A stretch of 64,000 nucleotides of DNA from an uncultured Caldilineaceae bacterium (lineage in GTDB: Bacteria; Chloroflexota; Anaerolineae; Caldilineales; Caldilineaceae). The stretch covers positions 5,745,405 to 5,809,404 of the forward strand of contig OX638330.1 in NCBI GenBank assembly GCA_951812725.1. The letters run 5' to 3'. This document shows positions 1-10,100 of this stretch, one piece after another (the stretch's first letter is position 1; each line of letters begins with the position of its first letter). The translations under genes and the position numbers were made by a program. The notes below the pieces were generated by a model. It ran no database searches, was not told the origin of the DNA, and worked only from the letters and a program-made list of their open reading frames with translations.

Positions 1-2
1 AC

Positions 3-188
3 GATCACGAAAAAGATGTGATTTTCTTGATAAACGTACCCGTTTATGTCCGTATGCTCGTCTCTCACGAAGACGACACGCTCACGCTTATCAGCGAGGT
101 TCCGGGCATCACATCCGAGTCGTCCCTCTTGTTCTCGACGTATGACATTCTGCTCGGTCAAGACGGCGTCTCTTGTCACCCTGGTTGA
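3..188 (+). CDS. 3' end of a modular secreted/lipoprotein family member (partial)
   Basis: An open frame runs in from the left edge and ends at TGA 186-188. Its last ~40 residues contain the module-end signature seen throughout the next 17 kb: EDDTLTLISEVPGITSESSL, then a Tyr-Asp-Ile and a Cys near the C-terminus (DGVSCHPG). The tail is almost the same as that of the next gene (TLTLISEVPGITSES, then DGVSCQPG), so the two are close tandem paralogues. The N-terminus, and therefore the lipobox, lies outside the window. Function unknown; presumed extracellular by analogy with its neighbours. Confidence 0.75.
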   Translation, partial: DHEKDVIFLINVPVYVRMLVSHEDDTLTLISEVPGITSESSLLFSTYDILLGQDGVSCHPG

Positions 189-281
189 TTCAGCCCGCCC
201 GGCTCACGTCCATGCGTCACAAAGAGCGGCCGGGTTCGACGAAACCCAAACCTTGCCTTCTTTTCCCAGGGAGAAATCATC

Positions 282-1064
282 ATGTTCAAAAGCTTTGTGA
301 TCGTCGGCCTCGCACTTCTCGCCGCGGCCTGCGTGCCAATACCTGCGGAGCCGCCGGCAGCAGCGGAACCACCGCAGACGTCAGATCCCCCCGCAACATC
401 GGAGCCAGCGCATACATCAGAACCGTCGCGGGGGCCAAGAATGATCCCAGCGTTCGAAAATGTCGCCGACTGCCCCGATGGAGATGTGCCTGGCCCTGCA
501 GTCACCCAGGTTGTCGTTGACTATCTTGAAATGCTGCCCGGTCAGAGCGCGAACGATCCCGTCGCAGACAACATACCGGCTTACGTTGATATGACCAGGG
601 TGGAATCCAACCTGGCGGGTGAGACCCTGACGGCTGTTTTCCATCTGAGGGAGGTCCCCGAGGAATTGGAGTTCAACAGGAAAGGTGTCGACCACATGAG
701 CCCGGAGCATATGTGGATGATTCACATTGACGCCGATGGCGAGGACGAAACTGAATCTGAACGATACGAGTACACGTTTGGAGCCTTTTCCAACCTCACT
801 CCGGGGCGGACATACCTACAGACCAAAACCCTCTCATTTGAAGACGGGATTCAGATCATTTTGTGGGAACACCAGCGTGATCACAAAGGGATTGAAACAC
901 AATTGATAGACGTGCCAGTTGATCCCCGACTAATTGTCTCTTACGTAGACAACACGCTCACGCTTATCAGCGAGGTTCCGGGCATCACATCCGAATCAAC
1001 CCTGATGTTTTCAACCTTTGATACCCTGCTCGGGCACGATGGCGTCTCATGCCAACCCGGTTGA
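282..1064 (+). CDS. Single-module lipoprotein of the DVDND repeat family
   Basis: A 260-residue predicted lipoprotein. The N-terminus is a short signal ending in a lipobox (LLAAAC, Cys ~17), then a Pro/Glu/Ala/Thr-rich spacer to about residue 50, then one ~190-residue module. The module shows IPAYVDMTRVESNLAGETLT, VFHLREVPEELEFNRKG, an acidic IDADGEDET loop and the closing TLTLISEVPGIT motif. A GGGAGAA ribosome site precedes the ATG. The upstream leader (~190-281) is a diverged copy of the leader of the next gene, so promoter and gene were duplicated together. I do not recognise a characterised family. The fold is inferred to be a beta-sandwich, DOMON/CBM9-like, because of the alternating hydrophobic strands and the Asp-rich loop; that part is a guess. 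Confidence 0.8.
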   Translation: MFKSFVIVGLALLAAACVPIPAEPPAAAEPPQTSDPPATSEPAHTSEPSRGPRMIPAFENVADCPDGDVPGPAVTQVVVDYLEMLPGQSANDPVADNIPAYVDMTRVESNLAGETLTAVFHLREVPEELEFNRKGVDHMSPEHMWMIHIDADGEDETESERYEYTFGAFSNLTPGRTYLQTKTLSFEDGIQIILWEHQRDHKGIETQLIDVPVDPRLIVSYVDNTLTLISEVPGITSESTLMFSTFDTLLGHDGVSCQPG

Positions 1065-1157
1065 TTCAGCCGTCTTGGCTCACGCCCATGCATCACAACG
1101 GGCGGCCGGGTCAGACGAAACCCGAATGTTGCTTTACGTTCCCAGGGAGAATTCACC

Positions 1158-3497
1158 ATGTTTAAGAACCTTGTGGTCGTCGGACTCGCACTTATCACCG
1201 CCGCCTGCGCGCCCATACCGGCAGAGCCGCCGGCAGCGTCGGAACTGTCGCGTCCGGTGGACGGCTCCGTAGTTGTTTCAGAGCAGGATGAATTCAAAGA
1301 TATCTCACACGACCTGGTTGCGCACATTGATATTCGCGGCGTCACGACAGCGTTGGATGGGGAGACCTTAACCGTCACTTTTCAACTCAGGGATCTGCCG
1401 GAGACGTTGACCTTCAACAGAACAGGAGTGCCGAAGCATGCTCTGGAGTACAACTGGGAGGTGTTGATTGATGTAGACAGCGACCAGGAAACAGGCAGCG
1501 CCGGGTTCGATTACATGCTGTCTGCCGGCTATTTCGTGCATCCCCTCGCAAAAAACAGCGATACGGTGGCAGAGATAACCCAACCGGGCTTCGTCCAAGC
1601 CAGCCTTTGGGGGCTGAACCGGCAGGGGTACAGGGTTCCGGCAGAGGCCGATATCGCGATCGAGGTGTCTGCCGACGACAACACGATAACGCTTTCGGGA
1701 GAAATTCCCGGGATAACGGAAGAGTCTCGGCTCAAGCTCAGGGCGTATGATTTCTTCGCCGGCTCCGTAGAGATGAACGGTCATGGTCCGTCGATCACGG
1801 GCCTGGTCGCCAGCCAGTGCATACCTGACCGACCCAGTGTTACTCCCGGTCAGACTGTACTGGACGCTACCGCCGACGTGCCGGCCGCGCATATCGACAT
1901 TATCGAGATCAACAGCTCCCTTTCTGAGGAACTCCTGACCGTCGTGTTCCAACTCAGAGACGTTCCGGAAACATTAACGTTCGACAGAACGGGGGTGCCG
2001 GAGCAAACCCTGGAGTACATCTGGGAGGTGTCGATCGATGTGGACAACGACCGCACAACAGGCTCTTACGGGTTCGACTACGCTCTGTCCGCCCTGCATA
2101 TTGTGTTCCCCAGGGCCGGCGGCATCAATAGAACCGCACCTATAGAGACACCGGGGATTCTGCAAACCGACACCTGGGAACTGGATCAACATGATGCCAT
2201 GACAATCGAAGAGGGTCGTATCGAAGTATCTGTTGAAGACAACACAATAACGCTTTCCGGGAAAGTCCCGGGCATCACAGCGGAATCACGGCTTGCGTTC
2301 GGGGCTTTCGATTACCTGGGCGGCACGGAGGAGGTGGGCTGTTTTCTCTCGAACGGCCTGGGCTATCAGCCGGTCAGACAGTGTACGCCGTATGACGCCC
2401 CGGTCAGGGCGGGGAGTGCCGTCGCCGATGACGTGTCTGATGTACCTGCCGCGCATATAGATATCACGGCGGTCGACACCTCCCTTTCAGGGGAGACGCT
2501 GACGGCCGTTTTCCATCTCAGAGACGTTCCGGAGACATTGACATTCGACAGGGCAGGCGTACCGGATGATGAGCCTGAATACAGCTGGAAGGTGTTTGTC
2601 GATGCGGACAATGACCCGGAGACCGGTTTTGGGGGGATCGACTATACGCTTTCCGCCGTGCACAAAGTGTCCTCCTCATCCAGTGGAAGCGGCACAACAG
2701 CAACCATTGCGGCAGGGAGGAATGTACAGGTCAGCACGCGAAAAATGACGCCGGGAAAAGGTTTTGCCTTTCTCGAAGATGCCCACATCGAAGTATCTGC
2801 CGAGGACAACACGATCACCCTTTCTGGAGAAATTCCCGGCATCACGACCGTGTCACCGCTCGCGTTCGAGGCTTACGACTATTCAGGAGGTATGGAGAAG
2901 GTGGGATGTCTGTCTCCGGTGCCTGTTGTCATATATGAAGGCCGGTGCGATTCTGACGATGCTAGGATTGCGCCCGGGCAGACTGTGAGCGACGGCATCA
3001 CCGACACGCTGCCCGCGCATATGGACATCACCGAAGTCAGCACAACCCTGGATGGCGAGACGCTTGCCGTTGTCTTCCATCTCAGAGATCTTCCGGAGAC
3101 GCTGGCGTTCAACAGAGAGGGCGTTCGGGAAGATACGTTGGAGTACCGTTGGTCTGTGTCAATCGACGTGGACAACGACCGCAAAACAGGCGGATATCTG
3201 GGAGATGAATACACTATGTCCGCCAGTCGCTTTATGCATCCCTCGCGCAGTGACGCGGGTGTTCACCTGTCTATTGAAGAAGCTGTGCAGGTCGATACCT
3301 GGAAGATGGACCCGTATGGCCTTGGCGCCGCCTATCTAAGCCGCGCCAGCATTGAGGTATCGTCCGAAGAGAACACGATTACGCTTGTCGGAGATATACC
3401 CGGCATTACGTCACAGTCGCGGCTTGAGTTTGAAGTCTATGATTTTCTGCACGGTTACGAGCAGGTGACTTGCCAGGTTTCCGTTGACAGCAGGTGA
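1158..3497 (+). CDS. Four-module lipoprotein of the DVDND repeat family
   Basis: A 779-residue lipoprotein: signal with lipobox (LITAAC), then four modules of ~190 residues. Module starts are recognisable by AHIDIRGVTTALDGE, AHIDIIEINSSLSEE, AHIDITAVDTSLSGE and AHMDITEVSTTLDGE. Each contains (V/T)FxLRDxPETLxF, EYxWxVxxDxDxDxxTG, a variable middle, and (D/E)(D/N)TITLSGxIPGIT followed by an aromatic-Asp pair and a Cys-bearing linker. The first module is the 'GYF/WGL' type, which sits next to last in the three larger proteins, and the last module is the same terminal type as theirs, so module types have been shuffled between genes. The start is supported by a GGGAGAA site. Lipid anchoring suggests a cell-surface role such as ligand or surface binding. 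No catalytic motif was seen. Confidence 0.85.
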   Translation: MFKNLVVVGLALITAACAPIPAEPPAASELSRPVDGSVVVSEQDEFKDISHDLVAHIDIRGVTTALDGETLTVTFQLRDLPETLTFNRTGVPKHALEYNWEVLIDVDSDQETGSAGFDYMLSAGYFVHPLAKNSDTVAEITQPGFVQASLWGLNRQGYRVPAEADIAIEVSADDNTITLSGEIPGITEESRLKLRAYDFFAGSVEMNGHGPSITGLVASQCIPDRPSVTPGQTVLDATADVPAAHIDIIEINSSLSEELLTVVFQLRDVPETLTFDRTGVPEQTLEYIWEVSIDVDNDRTTGSYGFDYALSALHIVFPRAGGINRTAPIETPGILQTDTWELDQHDAMTIEEGRIEVSVEDNTITLSGKVPGITAESRLAFGAFDYLGGTEEVGCFLSNGLGYQPVRQCTPYDAPVRAGSAVADDVSDVPAAHIDITAVDTSLSGETLTAVFHLRDVPETLTFDRAGVPDDEPEYSWKVFVDADNDPETGFGGIDYTLSAVHKVSSSSSGSGTTATIAAGRNVQVSTRKMTPGKGFAFLEDAHIEVSAEDNTITLSGEIPGITTVSPLAFEAYDYSGGMEKVGCLSPVPVVIYEGRCDSDDARIAPGQTVSDGITDTLPAHMDITEVSTTLDGETLAVVFHLRDLPETLAFNREGVREDTLEYRWSVSIDVDNDRKTGGYLGDEYTMSASRFMHPSRSDAGVHLSIEEAVQVDTWKMDPYGLGAAYLSRASIEVSSEENTITLVGDIPGITSQSRLEFEVYDFLHGYEQVTCQVSVDSR

Positions 3498-3729
3498 AAG
3501 CGAGTTCCGGCATGACAGCCGTTATTGCGACCGAATTGGAACCGCCAATCTTTGACTGACCGTTCATGCATAGGGAGAGAGAAGCGTTTCAGAAGCGGAT
3601 CGCGAACACCGAATCGACCCGGGCCGGCACGTGTCTGTCCGGTGCTCTTTCACTGCTTCGCGCGCCTTCCGGCCTTGGAAGCCTCTGGTGTCTGGGTTGG
3701 GAACCCCTCATCTCCTGGGAGAACGAACA
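3498..3729 (+). repeat. Leader copy 1 of a duplicated upstream region
   Basis: Non-coding stretch between two module genes. From about 3525 it is visibly homologous to ~6925-7132 and, more weakly, ~12480-12611: all three end in a run resembling 'tctggtgtctgg..ggaaccc', then a CTCC(T/C)GGGAGAA ribosome site and ACAATGAAGATCAA. The shared leader implies that transcription and translation signals were copied with the gene and that the large paralogues are co-regulated. No clear -35/-10 pair could be chosen. Confidence 0.6.
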
Positions 3730-6699
3730 ATGAAGATCAAAAACTACGTCCACCTTCTTCTATTAATCCTCCTTCTGACCTCAGGGTCAACCCCTGTTCT
3801 CGCGCATTCGCCCAATCGGTGCGATTCCGAGGATCCGATCAGGCCGGGTGACACCGTAACCGATGCCGTCCTGGACGTATTGGCCGCGCATGTCGACGTT
3901 ACGGAGATCACGACATCCCTTTCCGGGGAAAGGTTGACGGTTGTCTTCCATCTCAGAGATCTGCCGGAGACCCTGACATTCAATCGCGCGGAACTTACTG
4001 AGGGCCAGATGGAGTATAAATGGGAAGTCGCAGTCGACGTGGACAACGACTGGACCACCGGCCCCGGCGGGTTCGATGCCCTGCTGTCTGCCTACCATAT
4101 TGCGTTCCTGTCGTACAGAGGGGATGATGCTGACATGACCGCTCCAATTGGGGAAATGTTGGAGGTCAGCGTCTGGGATATAAACCCTGATGGCTCCACC
4201 AGCACTGAAGTACACTCCATTCAACAATACTCCGATGGCTCCGTCAGTACTTACAGGGACGGTGGCCCGGCGATTTCTGTCGAGGCGGACACAATTACGA
4301 TCGCTAGCGTCATTCCCGGTATTACATCCGAATCGCGATTGGCATTTGAGGCCTATGATGCCGGGTTCCGGGGGGAGACCGACCATATAGCGTGCCATGT
4401 TCCTTATAGCAAGAGTGTGGCCTCTTGGGGGTGCGATTCCGGTGCAGTCCTGATAAAGCCGGGCCAGACCGCATATGATGACGCCTCAGATGCGACTGCC
4501 GCGTATCTGGACATTGTCGAAGTCAGCACGTCCCTCTCGGGCGAAACCCTGACCGTTGCGTTCCATTTCAGGGATATTCCAGAGACGCTGACCTTCAATC
4601 GTACAGGCACATTGGTAAACCATATGGAGTACAGTTGGGGGATTTCGATCGACGTAGACGCCGACCCGGAGACCGGCGACGGCGGGTCTGAGTACCTTCT
4701 GTCCGCCCATCACATCGTGTGGCCTCCGCATACGGGGGACAACACGGAGGCGCCGATAGAGGATGTGGCAAAGGCCGATGTTTGGGAGACGCAACCAGGG
4801 GGAAGCATCACGGCTCTAAGGGACGCCAGCCTTGAGGTGTCGCCAGAGACAGACATGATGATTCTCAGAGGCCGCATTCCTGGAATCACGCCGAACTCGC
4901 GCCTCATGTTCAGGACGCAGGAGTATCTTAGCGGCTCCGATGAGCTCGGATGCCAGGTACCGCCAAGCATCCTCACATCCTCCAACCAGTGTCATTTCGA
5001 TGGAGCAATTACACCGGGGGAGAGCGTCTTCGATGATGTCTCAGACGCCCTGCCCGCGCATATGGATGTAACGGAGATCAGCACGTCCCTTTCCGGGGAG
5101 ACGCTGACGGTTGTGTTTCATCTCAGAGACGTTCCGGAGGAACTGACATTCAACAGAACCGGCGTGCGCGAAAATGCGATTGAGTACAGTTGGGAGGTGT
5201 CGATCGATGTGGACGGCGACCAGAAAACAGGGGTCGGCGGGTTCGAATATATCCTGTCTGCTGCAGATGGTCCGTTCTCCAAGTCCGGCGTCCCCGACCG
5301 GAGTGTGGCTTTAGTAGCAGACAATCTGCAAACCAACACATGGCATCTGAAGTCAGTGGGAAATGCGTCATTTCCCGAAATCGATATACTCGGATGGGCG
5401 CGCATCGAGGTATCGGCGGAAGAGGACACGATAACGCTATCGGGAGAGATACCCGGAATTACAGAAGAATCACAGCTTGCGTTCGGTGTGTATGACCACC
5501 TGGGCGGTGCGGAGGAGGTTGGTTGTCTTTCTCCGTTCGGTTTGGGCCGGCCGGCTTCCTTTCCGAGGTTGTCGGACGGGTCGGCAGCGATGTCGGGCCG
5601 GTCTGTATCCGGTGATGTGTCCCAAGCGCTGACTGGGCACATTGACATCCGCGGCGTCACGACAGCGCTGGACAGGGAGACCCTGACCGTCACTTTTCAA
5701 CTCAGAGATGTTCCGGAGACGTTGACTTTCGCCAGAACTGGGGTGCCGGAGGATGCTCTGGAGTACAGCTGGGAGGTGTCGATAGACGTAGACAACAGCT
5801 CGGAAACAGGAAGCGGCGGGTTCGATTACATGCTGTCGGCAGGCTATTTCGTGCCTCGCTTCGCCCAAGGCAGCAATACGGTGGCAGAGATCAACCAACC
5901 GGGCTTCGTCAAAGCCAACCTTTGGGGGCTGGACCGGGAGGGGTACAGGGTTCTGGCAGAGGCCGATATCGAGGTCGAGGTGTCTGTCGACGACAACACG
6001 ATAACGCTCTCTGGAAAGATTCCCGGGATCACGGCAGAATCGCCGCTCAAGTTCAGGGCGTATGATTTCTTTGCCGGTTCCGTAGAGATGAGCAGTCATG
6101 GTCCGTCGATCATGGGTCTAGCCGTCGACTCGTGTCAGTCTGATGATGCTGTAATCAGGCCGGGACAGCGGGTCACTGATGCGGTCTCGGACACGTTGCC
6201 TGCATATGTAGACATTACCGAAATCAGCACAGAGTTGACAGGTAGTGGGAAGCTTGCGGTTGTGTTTCATCTCAGGGATATTCCTGAAACCCTGGAATTC
6301 AACAGGAAAGGTGCTGAAAATACGCAAGAGTACAGATGGGAGGTATCAGTGGACGTGGACAACAACCGGGAGACCGGTTTGCTGGGGCTGGGTGCTGAAT
6401 ACTCGCTGTCCGCCAGTCATTTTGTGCTACCCTGGTCCAGCGGCGAGGCCGCTCACCTGCCTGTCAGTCAAGGTGTGGAAGGCGACTTCTGGAAACTGGA
6501 CGCGGACGGCACCGGCACCGGCACCCTTCTCAGCAGTATAAGAATCGATGTATCGTCTGAAGAAAACACGATCACGCTCATCGGACACATTCCCGGCATT
6601 ACGCCAGAGTCGCGGCTCATCTTCGAGGCCTATGATCTACTGAACGGTTCGGAGCTGATTGCCTGCAAGGATTTGTCCAGTTCGGATGACAGTGAGTAA
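3730..6699 (+). CDS. Five-module secreted protein of the DVDND repeat family
   Basis: About 989 residues from ATG 3730, which follows GGGAGAA by the usual spacing. The frame is open further upstream, but that part is the leader shared with paralogues. The signal peptide is of the signal-peptidase I type (MKIKNYVHLLLL..TPVLA/HS) and has no lipobox Cys, unlike the smaller paralogues, so the protein is probably released or held by other means. Five modules follow, in an order I label A-C-D-E-F; the last three types (D 'GFEYILSA..DLQTNTWHL', E 'GYF..WGLDREG', F 'LEFNRK..') recur at the ends of the other large proteins. Two Cys per linker, roughly CxP..C, are regularly placed and could form disulfides. 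Function unknown. Confidence 0.85.
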   Translation: MKIKNYVHLLLLILLLTSGSTPVLAHSPNRCDSEDPIRPGDTVTDAVLDVLAAHVDVTEITTSLSGERLTVVFHLRDLPETLTFNRAELTEGQMEYKWEVAVDVDNDWTTGPGGFDALLSAYHIAFLSYRGDDADMTAPIGEMLEVSVWDINPDGSTSTEVHSIQQYSDGSVSTYRDGGPAISVEADTITIASVIPGITSESRLAFEAYDAGFRGETDHIACHVPYSKSVASWGCDSGAVLIKPGQTAYDDASDATAAYLDIVEVSTSLSGETLTVAFHFRDIPETLTFNRTGTLVNHMEYSWGISIDVDADPETGDGGSEYLLSAHHIVWPPHTGDNTEAPIEDVAKADVWETQPGGSITALRDASLEVSPETDMMILRGRIPGITPNSRLMFRTQEYLSGSDELGCQVPPSILTSSNQCHFDGAITPGESVFDDVSDALPAHMDVTEISTSLSGETLTVVFHLRDVPEELTFNRTGVRENAIEYSWEVSIDVDGDQKTGVGGFEYILSAADGPFSKSGVPDRSVALVADNLQTNTWHLKSVGNASFPEIDILGWARIEVSAEEDTITLSGEIPGITEESQLAFGVYDHLGGAEEVGCLSPFGLGRPASFPRLSDGSAAMSGRSVSGDVSQALTGHIDIRGVTTALDRETLTVTFQLRDVPETLTFARTGVPEDALEYSWEVSIDVDNSSETGSGGFDYMLSAGYFVPRFAQGSNTVAEINQPGFVKANLWGLDREGYRVLAEADIEVEVSVDDNTITLSGKIPGITAESPLKFRAYDFFAGSVEMSSHGPSIMGLAVDSCQSDDAVIRPGQRVTDAVSDTLPAYVDITEISTELTGSGKLAVVFHLRDIPETLEFNRKGAENTQEYRWEVSVDVDNNRETGLLGLGAEYSLSASHFVLPWSSGEAAHLPVSQGVEGDFWKLDADGTGTGTLLSSIRIDVSSEENTITLIGHIPGITPESRLIFEAYDLLNGSELIACKDLSSSDDSE

Positions 6700-7132
6700 C
6701 CATACGGTGAAAACGACCGTTGTAGTCCCACATAACGGTGGGCACAATTTGCGCAGTCGTGAGAATGGCGTCTCATGTCAACCAAATTAGAGGGCGTTCA
6801 AATAGGGAGGTATACACTAAGGTGACATTACCCGTCTGAAAACATTTTTCTTCCTCTCTTTAGGCAAATAAGCACGTGGGGTATGCTCTTAAGAAACGGA
6901 CAGGTGAGTTCCGTCATGGCAACAGTCAATGTGGTCGAATTGGAACCGTCAATCGTTGGCCGACCGTTCATACAAGCGGAAGAGAGGCGTTTCAAGAACG
7001 GACCACGAGATCCGGTTCAACCCGATTTGGCCGTTGTCTGTCCAGCGCGTTCTTATAGCTTTGCGTGCCTTCCTATTTTGGAGGCCATTCGGATCTGAAA
7101 TAGGAACACCCTTGCTCCCGGGAGAACGAACA
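6700..7132 (+). repeat. Intergenic region with leader copy 2
   Basis: The first ~220 bases after the five-module gene hold no convincing gene; a T-rich stretch (cattttt cttcctctcttt, ~6841-6863) could be part of a promoter or an untranslated leader. From about 6925 the sequence matches the leader of the five-module gene (gaccgaattggaaccg, then 'ccgttcat', then the GGGAGAACGAACAATGAAGATCAA start region), so it is the second copy of a duplicated upstream region. Confidence 0.55.
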
Positions 7133-10100
7133 ATGAAGATCAAGAACCTTGCCCGCTTCCTGCTTGTCGTCTTTTTGCTGGCCACAGGGACGACTCCTGT
7201 CATTGCGCATGAGGTCAGTCAATGCGGTTCGGTGGAGCCGATCCGGCCGGGTGATTCCGTAATCGATGCCGTCTCCGACGTGCCGGCCGCGCATATCGAC
7301 ATAACCGAAGTCAATAGTTCCCTGTCCGGCGAGACATTGACGGTTGTGTTTCATCTCAGAGACCTTCCGGAGGCCTTGGTGTTCAATCGCGCGGGGTATG
7401 GGAAGGGAACCAAGGAGTATGAGTGGGAGGTCGCAATCGACGCCGACAACGACCGCAGCACTGGCCCGGGCGGGTTCGATTACCTGCTGACCGCCTACCA
7501 TATTGCGCTACTGTCACAGAAACGGGTTGACACGACAGCCCCAATAAGGGAGATGGTAGAGGCCAGCGTATGGGAAACACGCTCCGATGGCTCCACCAGC
7601 ACTTTCGCGGACGCCGTCCTTGCGGTTTCTGTCGAGGCAGACACGATAACGGTCGTTGGTGTCATTCCCGGCATCACATCCGAATCGAGATTGGCATTTG
7701 AGGCTTATGATGTCCAATTCGCCGGAGAAGCCGATCAGATAGAGTGTCATACTTCATACAGCAAGAGTCTGGGACCCTGGGGGTGCGATGCAGGCGCGGC
7801 TGTGATAGGGCCGGGGCAAAGCGTAACCGATGAGATCGAGGATGGCACCGCTGAGTATGTGGATGTTGCCGAGGTAAGCACCTCTCTGTCCGGCGAAACT
7901 CTGACAGTTGTCTTCCATCTCAGGAACGTACCGGAGACGCTGACTTTCAATCGCACAGGCATATTGGAAAATCATATAGAGTACGCATGGGTGGTGGCCA
8001 TCGATGTTGACAGCGATCGGGCGAGCGGCGACAGTGGGTTTGAGTACCAGTTGTCCGCTTATCACACGGTGCCCCAATACGAAAAAGGGAGTAACGCGGA
8101 AGTTCCCATAGAGAGCAAAGCGGAGGCCAGCGTCTGGAAAGTGCGACCGGGAAGCATCACGGCAGAGAGAAACGCCAGCCTTGAGGTGTCCGCAGAGGAG
8201 GACACGATAACGATCTCCGGTTATGTCCCTGGCATCTCGGAAGAAGCACGGCTTGCATTCAGGACGCACGACTATTTTGGTAGCTCCGATGAGGTCGGAT
8301 GCCATGTGCCGCAAAGTCAAAGCACACCCTCCGGCCAATGCGATGCCGATGATGCAGTTACGCCTGGTCAGAGTATAGCCGATGAAGTAGCCGATGTGCC
8401 GGCCGCGCATATCGACATAACCGAAGTTGAAACTTCCCTGTCCGGCGAGACATTGACGGTTGTGTTTCATCTCAGGGACCTGCCAGAGTCGTTGACATTC
8501 AACCGGGCAGAGCTCCCAACAGGCATAAAGGAGTATGAATGGGAGGTGTCGATCGACGCCGACAATGACCGCAGCACCGGCCCCGGCGGGTTTGACTACC
8601 TGCTGAGTGCCTACCACATAGTGCGCCAGTCTGAGCGAACAAATATCCCGACCGCTTCGATTGAGGATGTTGTGGAGGCCAGAATCTGGGAGACGCACGC
8701 CGATGGCGGGTCCAGTGAATTTGCGCACGCCAGCTTTGAGGTTTCTGCCAAGGCAGACACGATCACACTTGTTGGCGTCATCCCCGGCATCACATCGGAA
8801 TCGCGCCTGGCATTTGCGACTGATGATGCGCAGTTCCTGGACGAACCCGACGAGATAGCGTGCCATGACCCGTACAGAAAGTTTGTGGGACCCTGGCAGT
8901 GCGATGCCGGCATAGCAGTGATCAATCCGGGGCAGAAGGTATTGGATGGGCTTGAAGACAACACGCATCCGCATCCAGATCGTTCAGGCGATGCATGGGC
9001 GGCGGTTGTCTCTGCATTCGCTGACGGCTTATCTCCGTATATGGACATTACCGAGGTAAACACCTCGCTATCTGGGGAAAGACTGACCGTAATTTTCCAT
9101 CTCAGGGACGTGCCGGAGACGCTAACTTTCAATCGAACAGACATATCGGAAAACTATATGGAGTACGCATGGGAAGTGGCTATCGATGTAGATAACGACC
9201 GGGCGACCGGCGATGGTGGCTTTGATACCCTGTTGTCTGCCTATCACATAGTACGCCTGTCTGAAGGTAGTGAGAGCATGCAGGTTCCCATAGAGAGCCA
9301 GGCGAAGGCCAGCGTCTGGAAAATGCGACCGGGAAGAATTATGTCGGAGAGAGACGCCAGCCTGGAGGTGTCCGCAGAGGAGGACATGATAACGATCTCC
9401 GGCTATATTCCTGGGATAACGGCAGAATCACGGCTTGCATTCAAGACGAACGAGTATTCTGCCGGTTCCGATGAGGTCGGATGTCAGAAACCGCCAGTCT
9501 TACTCACTTCCTCGAGCCAGTGTGATCTCGATGAAGCGGTTACACCGGGGGAAAGCGTCAGCGATGATGTCTCAGACGCCCTGGCCGCGCACATGGATGT
9601 GACGGAGATAAGCACATCCCTTTCGGGGGAGACGCTGACGGCTGTGTTTCATCTCAGAGACGTTCCGGAGGAACTGACATTCAACAGAACCGGCGTGCCC
9701 GAAAATGCGATCGAGTACAGTTGGGAGGTGTCGATCGATGTGGACGGCGACCAGAAAACAGGCTTTGGGGGGTTCGAATACATGATGTCCTCGATATACT
9801 TTCCTTCCCACGGCTCCAACGGCCGCGACCGGAGTGCGGCCATCACAACGGACGACTTACAAACCAATACATGGCATCTGAGGTCAGCGGGAAAGGTATT
9901 CCCCGATCTCGCATTTCTTGGACTGGCGCGCATTGAAGTTTCGGCTGAAGAGGACACGATAACGCTTTCGGGAGAGATTCCCGGGATCACGGCAGAGTCA
10001 CTGCTTGCATTCGGGGTGTATGACTATCTGGGCGGTTCGGAGGAGGTTGGTTGTCTTTCTCCGTTTGGTTTGGGCCGGCCGGCTTCCTTTCAGAGTTCGT

